From Caldifermentibacillus hisashii (GTDB lineage: Bacteria; Bacillota; Bacilli; Bacillales; Caldibacillaceae): a stretch of DNA of 64,000 bases. The translations under genes and the position numbers were made by a program. The DNA is taken from assembly GCF_027568575.1 (NCBI RefSeq), contig NZ_JANUVP010000005.1; one strand, written 5' to 3'. The first letter of the stretch is position 1. Each line of letters begins with the position of its first letter. Positions 1 to 8,413 of the stretch are shown in pieces. Below the pieces are notes generated by a model, which did no database searches, was not told where the DNA came from, and saw nothing but the letters and a program-made list of their open reading frames with translations.

Positions 1-104
1 TTCTTTGTTTGAAATAATAAAATTGAAGATTTTGGGTATTTTTAATAGTTAATTTAAATTAATGCAACACTAGTGATAAATTATAAAAAGAGAAAGGATC
101 GACT

Positions 105-635
105 ATGAAAGCGATAATTATTAATGGAGGAAATAGTTTAACTTCACGAGTAGTTGGCGTCGAACAAGAAATTGGTAAATTATTTCAACGTGCTAATGTT
201 TCGTTTAATACAATAAATGTACACTTATTGCCAGCGGAAGATTTAATTACCGCAAATTACAATAGTCCAATTATTTTGGAGAACATTAAAAAAGTAGAAG
301 AGGCAGATATTGTCGTTCTAATAACACCGGTTTATAAAGGTGCTTATTCAGGTATTTTAAAAACTTTCTTAGATTTATTACCACAAAAAGGTTTACAAGG
401 AAAAGTCGTATTACCTGTTGCAGTTGGTGGATCAATTGCTCATTTATTATCAATTGATTATGCGTTAAGACCAGTCGCTGCAATATTAGGTGCAACAACA
501 ATTTTACCATCTGTATATGTTGTTGATAAACAAGTACAAAAAGTAGATGGTGGATTTACAGTAGAACAAGATGTAGTGGAAAGACTTGAAAATTCTTTTC
601 ACACAGTTTTTGAACAATCTAAAGTAAACTCGTAA
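105..635 (+). CDS. NADPH-dependent FMN reductase, SsuE/MsuE type
   Basis: A 176-residue flavodoxin-fold flavin reductase, expected to reduce FMN with NAD(P)H and hand FMNH2 to a separate monooxygenase. The N-terminal IINGGNSLTSR segment and the central TPVYKGAYSGILKTFLDLLP segment (about residues 74-93) are typical of SsuE-like reductases, as is the following GGSIAHL. The ATG is preceded by AGAAAGGA. It converges on a minus-strand operon holding two predicted FMNH2-using enzymes, so it is the natural electron donor for them. That partnership is inference from context; the family call is strong. Confidence 0.85.
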   Translation: MKAIIINGGNSLTSRVVGVEQEIGKLFQRANVSFNTINVHLLPAEDLITANYNSPIILENIKKVEEADIVVLITPVYKGAYSGILKTFLDLLPQKGLQGKVVLPVAVGGSIAHLLSIDYALRPVAAILGATTILPSVYVVDKQVQKVDGGFTVEQDVVERLENSFHTVFEQSKVNS

Positions 636-700
636 AATTTTCGCATACAATCCCCCTATTAAGACAGTAAACTTGGAATGTTTGCTGCCTTACAATTTAA

Positions 701-732
701 AGGTTGTCCTAACAAAGGGCAACCTCTTTTTT
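701..732 (+). terminator. Rho-independent terminator after the FMN reductase
   Basis: Arms AGGTTGTCC (701-709) and GGGCAACCT (717-725) pair with one G-U wobble around a 7-nt loop and are followed by CTTTTTT. A second, weaker hairpin (AAGACAG ... CTGCCTT, about 661-691) precedes it. Confidence 0.8.
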
Positions 733-754
733 GGAATGTAATTTCGAATGTAGA

Positions 755-987
755 TTGATGGATAACCTGTAAAATTGAAACCATTTTGAATAAGGTGATG
801 GATATTTTGAAGAGAGTGACGGAAAACCCGAAGAGCCCCCTTATTTTAATGTAGGTGCCGAGATATTTTGGAGAAAGTGGCGGATAATTCTCACGACCAG
901 AGTGATGGAAAACCCGAAACCTCCTCAATTTGATCAAAGTGACGGATACTCGAAAGAGAGCAAACCATTTTGAATAAGATGACAGAT
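755..987. repeat. Degenerate short repeats in the intergenic region
   Basis: The roughly 490-bp stretch between the FMN reductase and the convergent operon contains variants of GTGAYGGAT at 755, 795, 816, 877, 902, 939 and 979, spaced 21-61 nt. Its ends share ACCATTTTGAATAAG (780-794 and 964-978, one difference possible in the last base). Reading frames through it (on either strand) give low-complexity translations and no recognisable family, so I regard it as non-coding decayed repeat DNA. Confidence 0.5.
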
Positions 988-1081
988 AATCACGAAATTG
1001 CACCACTAAAAAATGAGGTTCTAAACCTCCTGCAACAAATGGAAAGCTATCTGAAAAAACGAATCTCATCTCCGGTACAAC

Positions 1082-1121
1082 AAAAAGCGGAACTGAAAAA
1101 CGATTTTTTTTCCAATTCCGC
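1082..1121 (-). terminator. Terminator of the organosulfur operon
   Basis: On the minus strand GCGGAATTGG and its partner CAGTTCCGC form a hairpin (outer arms 1116-1121 and 1087-1092) followed by TTTTTG. It lies just past the stop codon at 1130 of the last operon gene. Confidence 0.7.
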
Positions 1122-1129
1122 ATCGAAAA

Positions 1130-2320
1130 TTAAAGTTTATAAACTCCGCTTTTTATGTCAAATAAAGCTGCTCTTGAAAGTTGTGTAATAACAACATCAT
1201 CAAGAGGTGGATTATATGCACCACATTGTACATCTCGGAAAAGACGTTCTAACTTATTATCTTTCGATAAACTTCTACCACCTACAATTTTCATTGCTTT
1301 TGATACAATTTCAATTGCATGATTACAAATTAAATGTTTAGCGATACTGACTTCATTTGTTAATAAATCTTTCTTTTCAGGCTCATGTTCTACTTGTGCG
1401 GCAATACTGTATAAAATTCGTCTTGCTGAATGATATAAAACTTCTATTTCACCAGCATTTTGTTGTACATGGGCTGCGTGATTAATCGTATTTCCTAAAC
1501 TGTGAGAGTATGTATTTTTCGCAAATTCAAAAGCATAATCTCTTGCTGCTCCTGCGATTCCTAAATATACAGATGGTATTTCCAATGAATATACTCTACC
1601 ATGTGCTAGGAAACGATTTGTTTCATTTGGCTTTTGACGATAAAGTAAATGTTTTTCTGGAACAAAAACATCATGCAAAATGATATCGTGACTACCTGTA
1701 GCACGCATTCCTAAATAGTTCCAAGTATTTTTAATTTCAACTTGATCATTTACTGTAATTAAAAATTCAGCAGTAGTTTCTTCCTCTTCTAAATAAGCGA
1801 TAATCATAAACTGCTTTAAAATTGGTGCTAGTGAAGCATAAGCTTTTTCTCCTGAAATGATGTAACCTCCAGGTACTTTTTTCGCAATTGTACCTGGAGT
1901 TGCACCACGAGAAATATTTCCTTTTCCTCGTTCTGTGTTAATAATATTTAACAATGAGCCTTCCTCAACAGTTTTTCGGCATAGTTCAGCAAAAACTTCT
2001 TCAGGCCAAGATTTTGATTCGCGTACGTTAAGGAACGTTAATAAATTCCATCCTACCGATAAAGCAGTAGCCGCATCCCCTTTAGCAAGTTGTTCTTGAA
2101 CTAATAACATTTCATAAAGGGAAATTTCATCTCCACCATACTTTTTCGGAACAGTTAATTTAAAGTAACCTGCATCTTGTAAAATTTTAAAATGCTCAAA
2201 AGGAAATTCGCCTGTTTCATCATAGTAGGCTGCCGTTTTTTCTAGTTGCTTTGCTAACTCTTTCGCATAATCTACTAATTGTTGTTCTCGTTCATTGCGA
2301 ATATGGATGTCAATTGTCAT
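1130..2320 (-). CDS. Acyl-CoA dehydrogenase-like flavoprotein (SfnB/DszC/YdbM type)
   Basis: A 396-residue member of the acyl-CoA dehydrogenase fold. The N-terminal helical domain has the VPKKYGGDEISLYEM segment, the middle domain has the GEKAYASLAP segment with LGMRATGSHDI (about residues 200-212), and the C-terminal helical bundle ends in GGRSLSKDNKLERLFRDVQCG. Relatives split into true dehydrogenases and FMNH2-dependent oxygenases such as DszC and SfnB. Its place beside a DszA/NtaA-type monooxygenase and near an FMN reductase favours the latter. Its ATG overlaps the upstream stop by 4 nt (ATGA), so the two are translationally coupled. Substrate unknown. Confidence 0.8.
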   Translation of the reverse strand: MTIDIHIRNEREQQLVDYAKELAKQLEKTAAYYDETGEFPFEHFKILQDAGYFKLTVPKKYGGDEISLYEMLLVQEQLAKGDAATALSVGWNLLTFLNVRESKSWPEEVFAELCRKTVEEGSLLNIINTERGKGNISRGATPGTIAKKVPGGYIISGEKAYASLAPILKQFMIIAYLEEEETTAEFLITVNDQVEIKNTWNYLGMRATGSHDIILHDVFVPEKHLLYRQKPNETNRFLAHGRVYSLEIPSVYLGIAGAARDYAFEFAKNTYSHSLGNTINHAAHVQQNAGEIEVLYHSARRILYSIAAQVEHEPEKKDLLTNEVSIAKHLICNHAIEIVSKAMKIVGGRSLSKDNKLERLFRDVQCGAYNPPLDDVVITQLSRAALFDIKSGVYKL

Positions 2321-3663
2321 GATGTGGCCACCTTTGATTTTGTAAATTGGTTTACTGGTACTTCTAATCCTAAATGTTCGCGAAGTGTTGTTCCCGTATA
2401 ATCTTTTCTAAAAATTCCTCGTTCTTGTAAAATAGGTACAACTTTTTCAACGAACGCTTCTAAATCTCGATGTAATAATGGGAATTGTAACATAAAGCCA
2501 TCGCAAGCCTTTTCGTTAAACCAACGTTCCATTTCATTGGCAACTTGTTCAGGAGTTCCTACAAAAGCATCGCGTTTAGCAGAGTTGAAAAGGCGAGTAT
2601 ATAGTTCACCAACTTTTAAGTTTTCTCGTTTAATAATTTCATACAATTCATTGAAATTACTTTGAATGCTATTTACAGGAGGGAATTCCACTTCCACAGC
2701 AGGTGTATCTAATGAATATTTTGAAAAGTCTACATTTCCCATGTAACCAGAAACAAATTTTAATGCTTCATATGGATCAAGTAACTCTTGTAATTCATTG
2801 TATCTTCGAATTGCTTCTTCCTCCGTGTCAGCGACAATTGGAGAAATACCATGGAATACAACAAGTTCATCTTCTGAGCGATTATGTTGGGCTAATTGAG
2901 CTTTTAATTCTTTATAATGCTCTTTTGCCGTTTCGATATTATCCCAATGAACAAAAACAGCGTTAGCAACACGAGTAGACAATTTTTGACCAGGTTTTGA
3001 TGCACCTGCAACGACAATAACTGGATAGCCTTGTGGTGAGCGGGCAATATTTAAAGGCCCTTTTACTTGTAAATGTTCGCCTTTGTAATTAATTTCATGA
3101 ACTTTGTTTTTATCGTAAAATACGCCGTTTTCTTTATCGTATAAAAATGCGTCATCTTCCCATGAATCCCACAATCCTAAAATGACGTCAGCAAATTCTT
3201 CAGCAATTTCGTAACGTTTGTCATGGTCAATATGTTTATCTCGACTAAAGTTTAATGCAGTTTGACCTGTTGCATCGGCAGTTGTTACTAAGTTCCACGC
3301 GACACGACCACCGCTAATATGGTCAATTGAAAGCAGTTGTCGTGCTAAACGATAAGGTTGACTATAAGTTGTAGAAGCTGTAGCACCAAGGCCAATTTTT
3401 TCAGTAGCAGAAGCAAGAGCAGTTATCTGAATAAGCGGGTCAAAGCGATTTAAAATATGAGGATGAGACTCATGATTAATCGCTAAAGAGTCAGCAACAA
3501 ATACGATATCGAATTTACCTTTTTCGGCAATTTGTGCTGATTTTTGCAAATGCTTAATATCGATGCTGGCATTTGCTTGCCCTTCAGGATGGCGCCAAGC
3601 AGCAACATGCATACCCGCACCAATTAAATATAATGATAGTTTAATTTCTCGCTTTTTTGACAT
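2317..3663 (-). CDS. FMN-dependent monooxygenase, NtaA/SnaA/DszA family
   Basis: A 448-residue luciferase-like two-component monooxygenase. It starts KREIKLSLYLIGAGMHVAAWRHP, the family's characteristic opening, followed by FDIVFVADSLA, SHISGGRVAWNLVTT-like sequence (about residues 130-145) and GPLNIARSPQGYPVIVVAGAS (about 200-220). Members oxidise organosulfur or N-substituted compounds with FMNH2 supplied by a reductase. B. subtilis paralogues YxeK and YtnJ serve in cysteine-derivative salvage. Fifth position after cysK and the Met-type transporter in the operon suggests a sulfur-containing substrate; which one cannot be read from sequence. Confidence 0.88.
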   Translation of the reverse strand: MSKKREIKLSLYLIGAGMHVAAWRHPEGQANASIDIKHLQKSAQIAEKGKFDIVFVADSLAINHESHPHILNRFDPLIQITALASATEKIGLGATASTTYSQPYRLARQLLSIDHISGGRVAWNLVTTADATGQTALNFSRDKHIDHDKRYEIAEEFADVILGLWDSWEDDAFLYDKENGVFYDKNKVHEINYKGEHLQVKGPLNIARSPQGYPVIVVAGASKPGQKLSTRVANAVFVHWDNIETAKEHYKELKAQLAQHNRSEDELVVFHGISPIVADTEEEAIRRYNELQELLDPYEALKFVSGYMGNVDFSKYSLDTPAVEVEFPPVNSIQSNFNELYEIIKRENLKVGELYTRLFNSAKRDAFVGTPEQVANEMERWFNEKACDGFMLQFPLLHRDLEAFVEKVVPILQERGIFRKDYTGTTLREHLGLEVPVNQFTKSKVATS

Positions 3664-3691
3664 ATTTTCACGCCCTTTTCATTAGTGAAAT

Positions 3692-4540
3692 TTATTTTTT
3701 GCTTGAATAAGCGTCTTTCCAAGTAGCTAGTTCTTCTAATGATAGTTTTACAGGTATAAAGTTTCCTTTGTATTCTTCTTTAATGAAGTTTGTTACTTCT
3801 TCACCTTGATAAATTTCTACGATTTTTTTGTATGTTTCATTGTCTACATCTTTACTATTTGTTGCGATAACGTTGATGAAAGGTTTTGCTGTTTCACTTT
3901 CATGAATAATGGCGTCAGTTAATAATAAGCCTGCTTCATAGGCAATACCGTTGTTAATAATGGCGAAATCTGTGTCATCCATTACTCGTGGAGCAGTTGC
4001 TGGATCAACTGGTACGATTTTTAAATTTTTCGGATTATCTTTAACACGGTCTTCTCCGCCGTTTCCATCGAAGTCATCTGTTACTGTTAATAAGCCATAT
4101 TCTTGTAAAAGCATAAGTGCACGGCCCCAGTTAGAAGGGTCATTTGGTACAGCGATAGTTGCACCATCTTTTATATCATCAATAGAATCATATTTGTTTG
4201 AATATAACCCCATTGGCGCAATAATTGTTGTACCAATCGGTTTTATATCTGTTCCGTTTTTACTATTGAAGGTTTCTAGGTAAGCCACATGTTGAAAGGC
4301 ATTAATATCAATATCCCCTTCAGTTAATACTTGGTTAGGGTCTACTTGCGCAGTTAAAGTAACAAGCTCAAGGTCAATTCCTTCTTTTGCTGCTTGTTCT
4401 TTCACAAATTCCCAAGTTTTAATTTCAGAACTTCGTATACCAACTTTTACTGTTTTTGATTCAGTATTTGCATCTTCTTTACAAGCTGTAAGAACAAAAG
4501 TAAATAATATTACAAGAAAAATACTAATTAGTTTCTTCAT
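3692..4540 (-). CDS. MetQ/NlpA-family substrate-binding lipoprotein (second copy)
   Basis: A 282-residue D-methionine-type binding protein with lipobox LTAC (Cys20), so it is membrane-anchored outside the cell. The NlpA signature is seen in INAFQHVAYLETFN, NDPSNWGRALMLLQ and FAIINNGIAYEAGL. It lies directly after metI and is clearly diverged from the first metQ of the same operon (for instance VKDNPKNLKIVPVDPATAPR against a different sequence there). Two binding proteins feeding one MetNI pair would widen the range of sulfur ligands. Family assignment is firm; ligand is not. Confidence 0.88.
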   Translation of the reverse strand: MKKLISIFLVILFTFVLTACKEDANTESKTVKVGIRSSEIKTWEFVKEQAAKEGIDLELVTLTAQVDPNQVLTEGDIDINAFQHVAYLETFNSKNGTDIKPIGTTIIAPMGLYSNKYDSIDDIKDGATIAVPNDPSNWGRALMLLQEYGLLTVTDDFDGNGGEDRVKDNPKNLKIVPVDPATAPRVMDDTDFAIINNGIAYEAGLLLTDAIIHESETAKPFINVIATNSKDVDNETYKKIVEIYQGEEVTNFIKEEYKGNFIPVKLSLEELATWKDAYSSKK

Positions 4541-4556
4541 TTTATAAACCTCTTTC

Positions 4557-5207
4557 TTATGCGTGTCTAAAATAGCGTTCTAATTTGTGTCCTACCATTT
4601 GAATTAGTTGGACGAATACTACTAAGATTACAACTGTAACAAATGTTGTCATTTCATCGAATCGTTGATATCCGTAAGTAATAGCAACGTCACCTAAACC
4701 TCCAGCACCTACTGCACCAGCCATAGCAGTTGCGCCAATTAATCCAATTGTAGCTGTTGTTATACTAAGGATTAATGAAGGGAAAGCTTCTGGAATTAAA
4801 AATTTACGTATAATTTGTAAAGGTGTAGCCCCCATCGCTTTTGCAGCTTCAATAATACCGTTATCTACTTCTAATAAAGAGTTTTCTATTAAACGTGAAA
4901 TATATGGACCAATGTGTAATACAAGCGGTACGATTGCCGCTGTAGTACCAATGGCTGTTCCTACAATAAATTTAGTTAAAGGAATAATCGCAACGAGTAA
5001 AATAATAAAAGGTATCGATCTTAGTACATTTACAATTGGATTAACGATACCATATACCCATCTATTTTCTAGAATATGTCCTTTTCTCGTTACGACAACT
5101 GTAATTCCTAGAATTAAACCTAAAATGGAGCCAAAAAATAGCCCTACACTAACCATGTACAATGTTTCCCAAATAGCTCGGAGAATTATTTTGGGACTGA
5201 CTTCCAT
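4557..5207 (-). CDS. metI: Methionine-type ABC transporter permease
   Basis: A 216-residue integral membrane permease of the MetI family with about five hydrophobic segments and the cytoplasmic coupling loop EAAKAMGATPLQIIRKFLIPEAFPS (roughly residues 127-150). The start is set by a strong GAGGAGGT eight bases upstream of the ATG, even though this places the first 59 nt inside the 3' end of metN. It works with the upstream MetN ATPase and the two MetQ-like lipoproteins of this operon. Confidence 0.9.
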   Translation of the reverse strand: MEVSPKIILRAIWETLYMVSVGLFFGSILGLILGITVVVTRKGHILENRWVYGIVNPIVNVLRSIPFIILLVAIIPLTKFIVGTAIGTTAAIVPLVLHIGPYISRLIENSLLEVDNGIIEAAKAMGATPLQIIRKFLIPEAFPSLILSITTATIGLIGATAMAGAVGAGGLGDVAITYGYQRFDEMTTFVTVVILVVFVQLIQMVGHKLERYFRHA

Positions 5208-6228
5208 TTGCTAATACCTCCTCTATTTGTATATTTTTTGATCCTATATAATGAATGGCTTTTTTAATTTCATCTTGTTCACCAATGATTTCAATAATTA
5301 AATTACCGAAAGGTGTATTTAACAATTCGGTAATGTTTCCAAATAGTACATTTACATGTACATTGAAGTTTTTAGCAACTTCTGAAACGATTGGTTGACC
5401 TACATCAACGCCAATAAATTTTAATTTGAAAATACGTTCTGTTGGACTTGCGTTAACTAAATGATCATAAACAAACTGTGGAATTTCATCTCGTACAACA
5501 GATTGTACGAAGTTTTTCGTTGTTTCTTTTTTCGGTTCAGAAAAGATTTCGAGAACGTTTCCTGTTTCAATAATTTGACCGTTCTCAATAACTGCGACAC
5601 GATTACAAATTTCACGAATTACTTCCATTTCGTGGGTAATTAATAAAATTGTAATATTGTACTCATGATTCACTCGTTTTAATAGATTTAAGATGGATTT
5701 AGTTGTTTGTGGGTCAAGAGCTGATGTTGCTTCATCACACAATAATATTTTTGGATTTGTAACTAATGCACGAGCAATACCAACTCGTTGTTTTTGCCCA
5801 CCAGATAATTGATGAATATATGCTTTTGAACGACTTTCTAAACCAACAAATTGCAATACTTCAATAACCCGTTTTTCTATTTCTTTTTTAGAAATGCTGC
5901 TAAGCACTAAAGGCATAGCGACATTATCAAAAACAGTTTTAGATTTAAGTAGATTAAAATGTTGGAAAATCATTCCGATTTCTTTTTTCTTTTCTCTCAA
6001 TTGCTGTTTGGAAAGTGTAGTTAAGTCAACTCCATCAACGATTACTTTTCCACTTGTAGGATATTCTAATAAATTGACAGTTCGAATTAACGTACTTTTC
6101 CCAGCACCACTAAATCCGATAACGCCAAAGATGTCACCGCGATTAATTGTTAAGTTAACATCTTGTAAAGCGTTAATTTCTTTTCCATCAGAACGATATA
6201 TTTTTGAGACGTTTTGAAACTCTATCAT
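5149..6228 (-). CDS. metN: Methionine-type ABC transporter ATP-binding protein
   Basis: A 359-residue ATPase. Walker A GFSGAGKST is at residues 38-46, the signature LSGGQKQR near 140, Walker B ILLCDEATSALD near 160-172, and a C-terminal NIL regulatory domain from about 265. The reading frame runs about 20 residues beyond the usual end of the NIL domain (the tail rich in Asn, Ser and Gln), and this extension is exactly the part that overlaps the metI start. No S-box leader precedes this copy, unlike the metN at 43 kb. Confidence 0.92.
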   Translation of the reverse strand: MIEFQNVSKIYRSDGKEINALQDVNLTINRGDIFGVIGFSGAGKSTLIRTVNLLEYPTSGKVIVDGVDLTTLSKQQLREKKKEIGMIFQHFNLLKSKTVFDNVAMPLVLSSISKKEIEKRVIEVLQFVGLESRSKAYIHQLSGGQKQRVGIARALVTNPKILLCDEATSALDPQTTKSILNLLKRVNHEYNITILLITHEMEVIREICNRVAVIENGQIIETGNVLEIFSEPKKETTKNFVQSVVRDEIPQFVYDHLVNASPTERIFKLKFIGVDVGQPIVSEVAKNFNVHVNVLFGNITELLNTPFGNLIIEIIGEQDEIKKAIHYIGSKNIQIEEVLANGSQSQNNSPSYLGNIVHG

Positions 6229-6256
6229 TCATTTAACCTACTTTCTTCTAACAAGA

Positions 6257-7099
6257 TTAAAAGGCAGGAACTACTGCACCCTCGTATTTTGATTCAATAA
6301 ATTCTTTTGCTTTATCACTAGTTAACCATTTCACGACTTTTTTAATGTTTTCATCGTTTGCACGATCTTTATGAGTCACGACAATGTTTACGTATGGAGA
6401 ATCTTTTCCTTCGATAATTAATGCGTCTTCAGTAGGGTTTAATCCGCCTTCTAATGCATAGTTTGTGTTAATTGCAGCTGCATCAACATCATCTAAAGAA
6501 CGGTTTAATAATGGTCCGTCAACGCCAATAAACTCAATGTTTTTCTCATTTTTTGTAATATCTTTTAATGTGTAATCTCCATCTTTGCTTGAATCTAATT
6601 CGATTATGCCGTTTGATGCAAATAATAGTAATGCTCTAGAAAAGTTTGTAACGTCTTTTGGAATTGCAACTTTTGCACCGTTTGGTAGGTCATTAATGTC
6701 TTTAATTTTTTTCGAATAAACTCCGAATGGTTCAATGTGTACGCCACCAACGTTTACTAATTCAAAACCTGATTCTTTATTAGATTGCTCTAAATAAGGT
6801 GTATGTTGGAAAAAGTTTAAGTCAAGATCACCGTCATTTGTTGCGCGGTTTGTTTGTACACCGTCATTTACGATTTCAATGTTTAGTTTTACACCATCTT
6901 TTTCTAAGTCTTCAGCTAAATGCTCTAATAATTCAGCGTGTGGTACGGATGATGCCCCAACTTTTAATTCTACTGGTTTATTTTCATCACCAGAAGAAGA
7001 GTTGTCGTTTGAAGAGTTGTTATTATTGTCTGAACTGCTGCAAGCGTATAAAAATACTAATAGAAATGCAGAAACTAGTAGAAAATTTAATTTTTTCAT
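6257..7099 (-). CDS. MetQ-family substrate-binding lipoprotein (first copy)
   Basis: About 280 residues. The start at 7099 (MKKLNFLLVSAF) is chosen because AAAGGAG sits eight bases upstream; a longer frame beginning at 7132 would overlap cysK. A lipoprotein signal peptide ends in LYAC, followed by a Ser/Asn-rich linker. NlpA-family motifs include LDLNFFQHTPYLEQ, VAIPKDVTNFSRALLLF and AAINTNYALEGGLNP. It is the first transporter gene after cysK and is expected to deliver methionine or a related sulfur compound to MetNI. Confidence 0.88.
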   Translation of the reverse strand: MKKLNFLLVSAFLLVFLYACSSSDNNNNSSNDNSSSGDENKPVELKVGASSVPHAELLEHLAEDLEKDGVKLNIEIVNDGVQTNRATNDGDLDLNFFQHTPYLEQSNKESGFELVNVGGVHIEPFGVYSKKIKDINDLPNGAKVAIPKDVTNFSRALLLFASNGIIELDSSKDGDYTLKDITKNEKNIEFIGVDGPLLNRSLDDVDAAAINTNYALEGGLNPTEDALIIEGKDSPYVNIVVTHKDRANDENIKKVVKWLTSDKAKEFIESKYEGAVVPAF

Positions 7100-7124
7100 T
7101 TTTATAACTCCTTTTCTTTGTTGA

Positions 7125-8123
7125 TTATTCAAATAAATCAGTTGATAAATATCTTAGTCCTGTATCTGGAAGTAGGGCTACAATACGTTTACCGGCATTT
7201 TCAGGTCTTTTTGCAAGTTGAGTTGCAGCCCAAATTGCTGCACCAGATGATGTACCTACTAATATTCCGTCGGTTTTAGCAACTTCACGAGCAGCTGCAT
7301 TTGCTTCACTTGTTTCAACAGCGATAATTTCATCAATAACATTTTTGTTTACATTTCCCGGTACTCGTTTTTCTTCTACATCGGAAAATCTATGAACACC
7401 AGTAATTTCAGGAATATCAGGATTTTCAACTGTTGCAATTGATCCTAGTCCCGGTTCAACCCCAACAATTTTAATGTTTGGATTTTTTGACTTTAAGAAA
7501 GTACCAACACCATTTACAGTACCACCAGTACCGACAGTTCCAACGAAAATATCTACTTCACCATTTGTATCTTCCCAAATTTCCGGCCCAGTCGTTTCTT
7601 TGTGAACATTTGGATTTGCTTCGTTGTCTAGTTGATTTAAAAAGACGATATTTTCTTCTTTTGAAAATACTTCTTCCTTTAAAATATTAATTGCATGAAC
7701 AAAGTCTCCATCTGTTTCTTCAAGAGTTTCTGTGATGATTGGAACTTCTGAAAAAGGAATAACTTCTGAGCCATATGCACGAATTACTTTTGTTCTTTCA
7801 ATACTTACATTGTCTTGAATATATACACGGAATTTATAGCCTTTTGATGCTGCGATAGCCGCAAGACCAATTCCTGTATTTCCACTTGTCGTTTCAACAA
7901 TTGTGTATCCTTCTTTTAATAATCCTTTTTCTTCAGCGTCTTCGATCATTGCTTTTGCAATCCGGTCTTTAACACTATTAGCTGGATTTAAATACTCTAG
8001 CTTTGCAACGATTTGTGCACCTAACTGATGTTTTTTGTTGTAATTCACCAGTTCTAGTAATGGAGTATTTCCAACTAATTCCGTAATCGATTTTTTAATT
8101 TTATTCGTTACAACATTGCTCAT
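7125..8123 (-). CDS. cysK: Cysteine synthase (O-acetylserine sulfhydrylase)
   Basis: A 332-residue PLP enzyme that makes cysteine from O-acetylserine and sulfide. The start at 8123 (MSNVVTNKIKK) has GGAGGG at the right distance; an upstream ATG at 8150 lacks a ribosome binding site. PLP lysine lies in PANSVKDRI (Lys52), the substrate loop TSGNTG at about 78-83, and the phosphate-binding GTVGTGGTVNG in the middle. It is the first gene of the organosulfur operon, so it probably fixes sulfide released by the downstream enzymes. It could be one of several CysK paralogues in the genome. Confidence 0.92.
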   Translation of the reverse strand: MSNVVTNKIKKSITELVGNTPLLELVNYNKKHQLGAQIVAKLEYLNPANSVKDRIAKAMIEDAEEKGLLKEGYTIVETTSGNTGIGLAAIAASKGYKFRVYIQDNVSIERTKVIRAYGSEVIPFSEVPIITETLEETDGDFVHAINILKEEVFSKEENIVFLNQLDNEANPNVHKETTGPEIWEDTNGEVDIFVGTVGTGGTVNGVGTFLKSKNPNIKIVGVEPGLGSIATVENPDIPEITGVHRFSDVEEKRVPGNVNKNVIDEIIAVETSEANAAAREVAKTDGILVGTSSGAAIWAATQLAKRPENAGKRIVALLPDTGLRYLSTDLFE

Positions 8124-8182
8124 AAAATCCCTCCACTTTTTTAAATTCATAATTACCGACTAAATTAATAGGTATTGTTGGG

Positions 8183-8212
8183 ATAATATCATACAAATTG
8201 CAAATGTTGCAA
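8183..8212 (-). promoter_or_regulatory. Candidate promoter of the cysK operon
   Basis: On the minus strand TTGCAA (8212-8207) and TATTAT (8188-8183) are 18 nt apart, about 60 nt before the cysK start. A second TTGCAA at 8203-8198 makes a small symmetrical repeat. The downstream leader contains an AT-rich ATACCTATTAATTTAGT stretch that could be an operator, for example for the cysteine repressor CymR, but I cannot confirm a match from memory. No S-box fold is present. Confidence 0.4.
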
Positions 8213-8326
8213 TATGTTCATGGAAAATAGTGTAATAGAAAAAAACTATTAGTAAATTTAAAAAAATTATTAGCGTGGTGAAATTGCGATTAGTTCAAGC
8301 GGTTAAATCTTCAAATGGGGGATAAG

Positions 8327-8413
8327 TGTAACCGTCAAGTAGAATTAAACAATTTTCCACAAATAATTTTAAACAGTTTTCTACAATTAAGATTCAACAG
8401 TTTGCTAAATTAA
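8327..8413 (-). repeat. IS21-family right end with multiple terminal repeats
   Basis: A terminus beginning TGTAACCGTCAAG (8327-8339) is followed by three 24-nt degenerate direct repeats starting at 8347, 8371 and 8395 (consensus MAACARTTTTCYAC). IS21-family elements have 5'-TGT ends and such repeated transposase sites, and the array abuts the istB stop codon at 8410. Confidence 0.7.

Noticed and set aside
659..1123. 154-codon minus-strand frame in the repeat region
   Set aside because: Translation is repetitive (VTLFKISITLFKM-type), has no ribosome binding site and covers two terminator hairpins.
970..1188. 72-codon plus-strand frame
   Set aside because: Overlaps the 3' end and terminator of the opposite operon, begins in the degenerate repeats and lacks a proper ribosome binding site.
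8150..8400. S-box or T-box leader before the first cysK-met operon
   Set aside because: None of the conserved S-box blocks (AGAGGTGGAGGGA, GAAGCCCGGCAACC) or a T-box sequence is present.
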